From JBGPLH01 sp041486365 [NCBI: Thermodesulfobacteriota bacterium] (GTDB lineage Bacteria > JAUYMQ01): 7,687 nt of DNA. The notes under the pieces were generated by a model, which was given only the letters and a program-made list of their open reading frames with translations, did no database searches and had not been told where the DNA came from. A program made the translations under genes and the position numbers. Where the stretch lies: assembly GCA_041486365.1 (NCBI GenBank), contig JBGPLH010000149.1:1-7687 (forward strand), written 5' to 3'. Below, piece by piece: positions 4,130 through 7,687 of this stretch (position 1 is its first letter; each line of letters opens with the position of its first letter).

Positions 4130-6627
4130 AACACCCTGCCGCGGCCATCCCGATCCTCCTCGGCGCCGCGATCGCGCTCCTCGCGGTCGCACCGGGCGCG
4201 CGGGGCGCCGAGGCGGTGCTCGTCGAGGCGGGCTCGGCGATGTCCTACAGCACCAACCTCGCCGACCCGGGCGGCGGCCTCGCATGGACCGCGGCCGGCT
4301 TCGACGCGTCGGCCTGGCCGGGGGGGACCTACGGCGTCGGATACGAAGCGGCCTCGGGGGCCCAGAACCTGATCCGCACCGCCGTCACGGTCAACGCATC
4401 GTCCGTCTACACCCGCGCCGTCTTCACTATCGCCGACGTCACGGCGGTGGAGAACCTCCTGCTCGGCGCCGACTACGACGACGGCTTCGCGGCATGGATC
4501 AACGGCGTGGAGGTCTTCCGCTCCCCCGAGATGCCGGCCGGGGATCCGGCCTGGGACACGCGCCCCGCGTTGCACGAGTCGAGCAACGGCACGGTTCCCA
4601 GCTACGCCCCGCTCCACGACATCTCGGGGACCGGCATCCCGGCGCTCCGGGGCGGCCAGAACGTGCTCACGATCGGTGTCTGGAACGGGCAGATCCCCTC
4701 CAGCGATCTCGTCCTCGTCCCGCGCCTCTCGATGAACCAGCCCCCCGCCCTCACGCGCGGTCCGTACCTGCAGCAGGGAACGCCGACGGGGGTCATCGTG
4801 CGCTGGCGGACGGACGTGCCGACACCGAGCCGCGTGGCCTACGGCCTCGCTCCGGACGCGCTCGCCTCGATCGTCCTCGACCCGAGCCCGGTCACGGAGC
4901 ACCTCGTCGCGCTCTCGGGGCTCTCGCCCGACACGCCGTATTTCTACGCGATCGGCACGCCGTCGATCACGCTCGCCGGGGGCGACACGGACCACGTCTT
5001 CCGCACCGCGCCTCCACCCGGCGCGCGCAAGCCTATGCGGATCTGGGTCATCGGCGACTCGGGAACGGCGAACGCGAACGCCCGCGCCGTGCGTGACGCC
5101 TACGCGGCCTTCGCCGGCCCCCGGGACACCGATCTCTGGCTCATGCTCGGAGACAACGCCTACAACGACGGCACCGACGCCCAGTACCAGGCCGCCGTGT
5201 TCGACATGTATCCGGCGCTCCTCGCACGGTCGGTGCTCTGGCCCACATTCGGAAACCACGACTCGATCTCGGCCGACTCCCTCACCCAATCCGGCCCCTA
5301 CTACGACATCTTCACGCTTCCCGCCGCGGGAGAGGCGGGCGGCCTGCCTTCCGGCACGGAGGCCTACTACGCGTTCGACTACGGGAACATCCATTTCGTG
5401 TGTCTCGATTCGCAGGAATCGGACCGATCCCCCGGAAGCGCGATGCTCGTCTGGCTCCAGAGCGATCTCGCCGCGACGGACAGGGAATGGATCATCGCCT
5501 TCTGGCACCATCCCCCCTACAGCAAGGGCTCCCACGACTCGGATTTCGATCCCCAGCTCGCGCAGATGCGCGAGAACGTGCTGCCGATCCTCGAGGACGC
5601 GGGTGTCGATCTCGTGCTCACGGGACATAGCCACGCCTATGAGCGATCCTTCCTCCTCGACGGCCACTACGGCCCCTCCTGGACGCTCGTGCCCGCCATG
5701 AAGAAGGATGGCGGTGACGGGCGGATCGGGGGGAACGGCGCGTACCGCAAACCGCCGGGAGGCTCCGCGTCCAACGCGGGCGCGGTGTACGTGGTGGACG
5801 GGAGCAGCGGGCAGGTCGGCGGTGGCGCGCTCAATCACCCGGCGATGTTCGTCTCGCTGAATCTCCTCGGCTCCCTCGTCCTCGACGTGGACGGAAGCCG
5901 CCTCGACGCGACCTTCATCGACGCCGCGGGCATTCAACGCGACACCTTCACGATCAGCAAGAACGCTCCGCCGCAAGCCCTGGTGCACGCCGGAACCGCG
6001 ATCGAGTGCGAGTCGCCCTCGGGCGCCGTCGTGAGTCTTGACGGCGGCGGCTCCACGGATCCCGATTCCCACCCGGGGACCAGCGACGACATCGTGCGAT
6101 ACGAGTGGCTGCTGGAACCGGGCGGCGCGGGCGAGACCCCGCTCGGCGAAGGTCCGGCGATCGCGCCCCTCCTCGCGCTGGGCGAACACCGGATCGGCCT
6201 GCGGGTCACGGACCGGATGGGGGACACGGGCATGGACACGGTCACGATGCGCGTGGTGGACACGACGCCGCCCGAGATCACGCTCGCCCTCTCCAGAAGG
6301 GTGGTCTGGCCGCCGAACCACCGCGTGGTGCCGATCCTCGCAACGGTCGAGACCCGGGACCTCTGCGGACCCCCCGTGGTGACGTTGCAATCGGTCACGA
6401 GCAATGAGCCCGACGACGCCCCCGGCCTGGGAGACGGCGCGACGGTGAACGACATCCAGGGCGCGGACACGGGAACGGCGGACTTCGCGTTCTCCCTGCG
6501 CGCGGAGCGAGCGCGCCTCGGCTTCGGACGGATCTACCGGGCGACCTACGCCGCGACGGACGCCTCCGGAAACGTGTCCGTGGCCGAGCGGCACGTCCTG
6601 GTTCCCCATGGCGCCCGACGACGATGA
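4126..6627 (+). CDS. Secreted multi-domain purple acid phosphatase-type metallophosphoesterase
   Basis: An 833-residue exported enzyme, probably a phosphomonoesterase. The signal peptide covers residues 1 to about 27-30 (hydrophobic core 7-22). Residues 31-200 look like a jelly-roll/galactose-binding-like domain (GADYDDGFAAWINGVEVFRS). Residues 205-295 form the fibronectin-III-like N domain of purple acid phosphatases (RGPYLQQGTPTGVIVRW). The catalytic domain spans about 303-590 with all metal-ligand motifs: Asp311 in GDSG, Asp343 and Tyr346 in GDNAY, Asn377 in GNHD, His461 in FWHHPPY, and His501/His503 in GHSHAYER. Tyr346 matches the Fe(III)-binding tyrosine that distinguishes purple acid phosphatases from related phosphodiesterases. 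Residues 612-712 resemble a PKD domain with an Asp-rich DPDSHPGTSDD loop, and 713-830 form a second Ig/HYR-like tail. No sorting signal or anchor is visible. GGGAGG lies 10 bases before the ATG, within the TPR gene. The natural substrate is unknown. Confidence 0.94.
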   Translation: MKHPAAAIPILLGAAIALLAVAPGARGAEAVLVEAGSAMSYSTNLADPGGGLAWTAAGFDASAWPGGTYGVGYEAASGAQNLIRTAVTVNASSVYTRAVFTIADVTAVENLLLGADYDDGFAAWINGVEVFRSPEMPAGDPAWDTRPALHESSNGTVPSYAPLHDISGTGIPALRGGQNVLTIGVWNGQIPSSDLVLVPRLSMNQPPALTRGPYLQQGTPTGVIVRWRTDVPTPSRVAYGLAPDALASIVLDPSPVTEHLVALSGLSPDTPYFYAIGTPSITLAGGDTDHVFRTAPPPGARKPMRIWVIGDSGTANANARAVRDAYAAFAGPRDTDLWLMLGDNAYNDGTDAQYQAAVFDMYPALLARSVLWPTFGNHDSISADSLTQSGPYYDIFTLPAAGEAGGLPSGTEAYYAFDYGNIHFVCLDSQESDRSPGSAMLVWLQSDLAATDREWIIAFWHHPPYSKGSHDSDFDPQLAQMRENVLPILEDAGVDLVLTGHSHAYERSFLLDGHYGPSWTLVPAMKKDGGDGRIGGNGAYRKPPGGSASNAGAVYVVDGSSGQVGGGALNHPAMFVSLNLLGSLVLDVDGSRLDATFIDAAGIQRDTFTISKNAPPQALVHAGTAIECESPSGAVVSLDGGGSTDPDSHPGTSDDIVRYEWLLEPGGAGETPLGEGPAIAPLLALGEHRIGLRVTDRMGDTGMDTVTMRVVDTTPPEITLALSRRVVWPPNHRVVPILATVETRDLCGPPVVTLQSVTSNEPDDAPGLGDGATVNDIQGADTGTADFAFSLRAERARLGFGRIYRATYAATDASGNVSVAERHVLVPHGARRR

Positions 6628-6660
6628 AGGGCGAGTACGATCGAAACCCCATCCCGTCGC

Positions 6661-6672
6661 AGGAGGTCCTCC
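6661..6672 (+). promoter_or_regulatory. Strong, self-complementary ribosome binding site of the alpha-2-macroglobulin gene
   Basis: AGGAGG at 6661-6666 lies 6 bases before the ATG at 6673, a near-ideal Shine-Dalgarno and much better than that of the other genes here. The bases that follow (TCCTCC) are its complement, so GGAG can pair with CTCC around a GTC loop. The stem is only 4 pairs and lies entirely in the leader. It fixes the start codon; any regulatory role of the stem is speculative. Confidence 0.8.
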
Positions 6673-7687
6673 ATGAGGCCGGCGCACGTCCGGATCGCCT
6701 GGCTCGCCCTCACCCTCCCCTTCCTCGTCTCCGCCGACGTCGCCGCGCCTCCTCCTAGATCACCCGGGACGGACAGCGCGGCGCCCGAAGTGTCTTCGTT
6801 CTCTCCCCAGGGCACCGTGAAGGCCGTGCGGCAGGTGAAGGCGCGGTTCTCGGCGCCGATGACCCCGCTGGGCGATCCGCGCGGCGGCGCGGCGCCCTTC
6901 GAGATCCGCTGCGCCGGGAAGGGCACGGCGCGCTGGGTGGACAGCCGTTCATGGGTGTTCGACTTCGCGCGCGATCTCCCCGCGGGCCTTCGCTGCGACT
7001 TCACGCTCCGCGCGGGACTGCGCGCGCTCAACGGGCGGGCCCTCACCGGGCGGCGCGTCTTCTCGTTCTCGACCGGCGGCCCCGCGATCCATGAAGCCCG
7101 CCCCCTCGAAGGCAACCTGATCGAGGAGGAACAGGTCTTCCTCCTGGGGCTCGACGCGGAGGCCGACGAGGCATCGGTTCTCGCCCACGTCTCGTTCTCG
7201 GTGAAGGGACTCCCCGAGCCCATCGGCGCGCGCATCGTGCGAGGCCCCGAGCGCGCCATGCTCCTCCGGAACCTCGCCCGCTGGGAGCGCCCCGACGAAC
7301 CTCTCCTCGCGATCCGCGCCGCCCGGCCCTTCCCCCAGGGAACGAAGGTGAGCCTCGTCTGGGGCAAGGGCGTCACGACGAAGACCGGCGTCGCCACGGA
7401 TCAGGACCAGGTGATCCCCTTCGAGGTCCGCCGCGCCTTCACCGCCGAGTTCCGCTGCGAGCGGGAAAACAAGCGCGCGAAGTGCATCCCCGTGACGCCG
7501 ATGGAGCTGCGATTCTCGGCGCCGGTGGCCTGGACGAAGGCGCGGGAGATCGCGCTCACGGGCCCCGACGGAAAGCGCCGCAGCCCGAAGCCGCCCGGGG
7601 AGCCCACGCCCTTCGTGGATGACCTCACGTTCGAGGGCCCCTTCCCCGAGTCGGCGGCCTTTCGCATCGAGCTTCCCCCGGGCCTCA
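6673..7687 (+). CDS. Bacterial alpha-2-macroglobulin family protein, N-terminal part (runs off the right edge)
   Basis: The open frame has no stop from the ATG at 6673 to the window end, giving 338 residues of a family whose members are usually about 1,500-2,000 long. Bacterial alpha-2-macroglobulins are envelope proteins thought to trap proteases. A signal peptide is visible (core IAWLALTLPFLV, 8-19; likely cut after VSA at 21). There is no lipobox Cys, so it looks soluble or periplasmic rather than a lipoprotein. The first domain (about 38-136) has the segment typical of bacterial members: SFSPQGTVKAVRQVKARFSAPM, GDPR at 67-70, WVDSRSWVFDF at 88-98 and FSFSTGGPA at 130-138. Cys80/Cys108 and Cys262/Cys271 are placed to form disulfides. 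A second similar strand pattern (ELRFSAP) starts near 278. The thioester CxEQ region lies beyond the window, so whether it is reactive cannot be judged. It follows the phosphatase by 45 bases, probably co-transcribed. Identification rests on recalled family sequence. Confidence 0.85.
   Translation, partial: MRPAHVRIAWLALTLPFLVSADVAAPPPRSPGTDSAAPEVSSFSPQGTVKAVRQVKARFSAPMTPLGDPRGGAAPFEIRCAGKGTARWVDSRSWVFDFARDLPAGLRCDFTLRAGLRALNGRALTGRRVFSFSTGGPAIHEARPLEGNLIEEEQVFLLGLDAEADEASVLAHVSFSVKGLPEPIGARIVRGPERAMLLRNLARWERPDEPLLAIRAARPFPQGTKVSLVWGKGVTTKTGVATDQDQVIPFEVRRAFTAEFRCERENKRAKCIPVTPMELRFSAPVAWTKAREIALTGPDGKRRSPKPPGEPTPFVDDLTFEGPFPESAAFRIELPPGL

Noticed and set aside
6628-6672. Transcription terminator between phosphatase and alpha-2-macroglobulin genes
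   Set aside because: The 45-base gap has no stem followed by a T run. The only stem is the tiny GGAG/CTCC pair over the ribosome site.
3985-6687. A 900-codon open frame on the minus strand opposite the phosphatase gene
   Set aside because: Its translation is Arg/Gly/Val-rich without recognisable domains, and it mirrors a plus-strand gene with complete catalytic motifs. Long antisense frames are expected in DNA this G+C-rich.
6546-7397. A 283-codon minus-strand frame opposite the alpha-2-macroglobulin
   Set aside because: The plus-strand frame carries a strong ribosome site, signal peptide and family motifs; the minus frame is an Arg/Ser/Pro-rich shadow that crosses the gene boundary.

Overview
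The window is high-GC bacterial DNA (about 70% G+C by eye, with strong G/C bias at third codon positions). It looks like ordinary chromosome. There are no rRNA or tRNA genes, CRISPR arrays, insertion sequences, phage genes or attachment sites. Six protein genes cover nearly everything, arranged as two divergent gene clusters around a 266-base intergenic region. No gene fixes the taxon. The base composition, the large secreted multi-domain proteins and the C-terminal tail module of the phosphatase suggest an environmental Gram-negative lineage such as Eisenbacteria/Krumholzibacteria, Acidobacteriota or Myxococcota. That placement is inference only.

Left cluster (minus strand, transcribed from about 2930 down to 9). 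A glutamine-synthetase-fold ligase of the gamma-glutamylamide synthetase (PuuA-like) type is followed after 3 bases by a class-I glutamine-amidotransferase-type gamma-glutamyl hydrolase (PuuD-like, peptidase C26). A classical NAD-dependent short-chain dehydrogenase follows 27 bases later. The ligase and hydrolase are the first and last enzymes of a gamma-glutamylation route for using amines. The amine is capped with glutamate, oxidised, and the glutamate is then released. Here the oxidase and aldehyde dehydrogenase of the E. coli puu pathway are absent between them, and an SDR sits at the end of the unit. The amine substrate is therefore not settled by the sequence.

Right cluster (plus strand, from about 3197 past the right edge). 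A small exported TPR protein overlaps by 4 bases (ATGA) a large secreted purple acid phosphatase-type metallophosphoesterase. It carries an N-terminal jelly-roll domain, a fibronectin-III-like PAP domain, a complete seven-ligand metal site and two C-terminal Ig-like domains. After 45 bases, behind a strong AGGAGG ribosome site, begins a bacterial alpha-2-macroglobulin, cut by the window edge after 338 residues. All three have export signals, so this unit supplies proteins to the envelope or the outside.

The intergenic region (2931-3196) must hold both outward promoters, but none is convincing by eye. It contains a perfect 10-base inverted repeat and an 8-base tandem repeat. The points most worth a second look are the modified ammonia-site residue of the ligase, the same-frame TGA-GCG-TTG junction between ligase and hydrolase, an 8-base tandem duplication that appears to have created the hydrolase's stop codon, and the coupled TPR-phosphatase pair. 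I found no clear evidence of an undescribed system.
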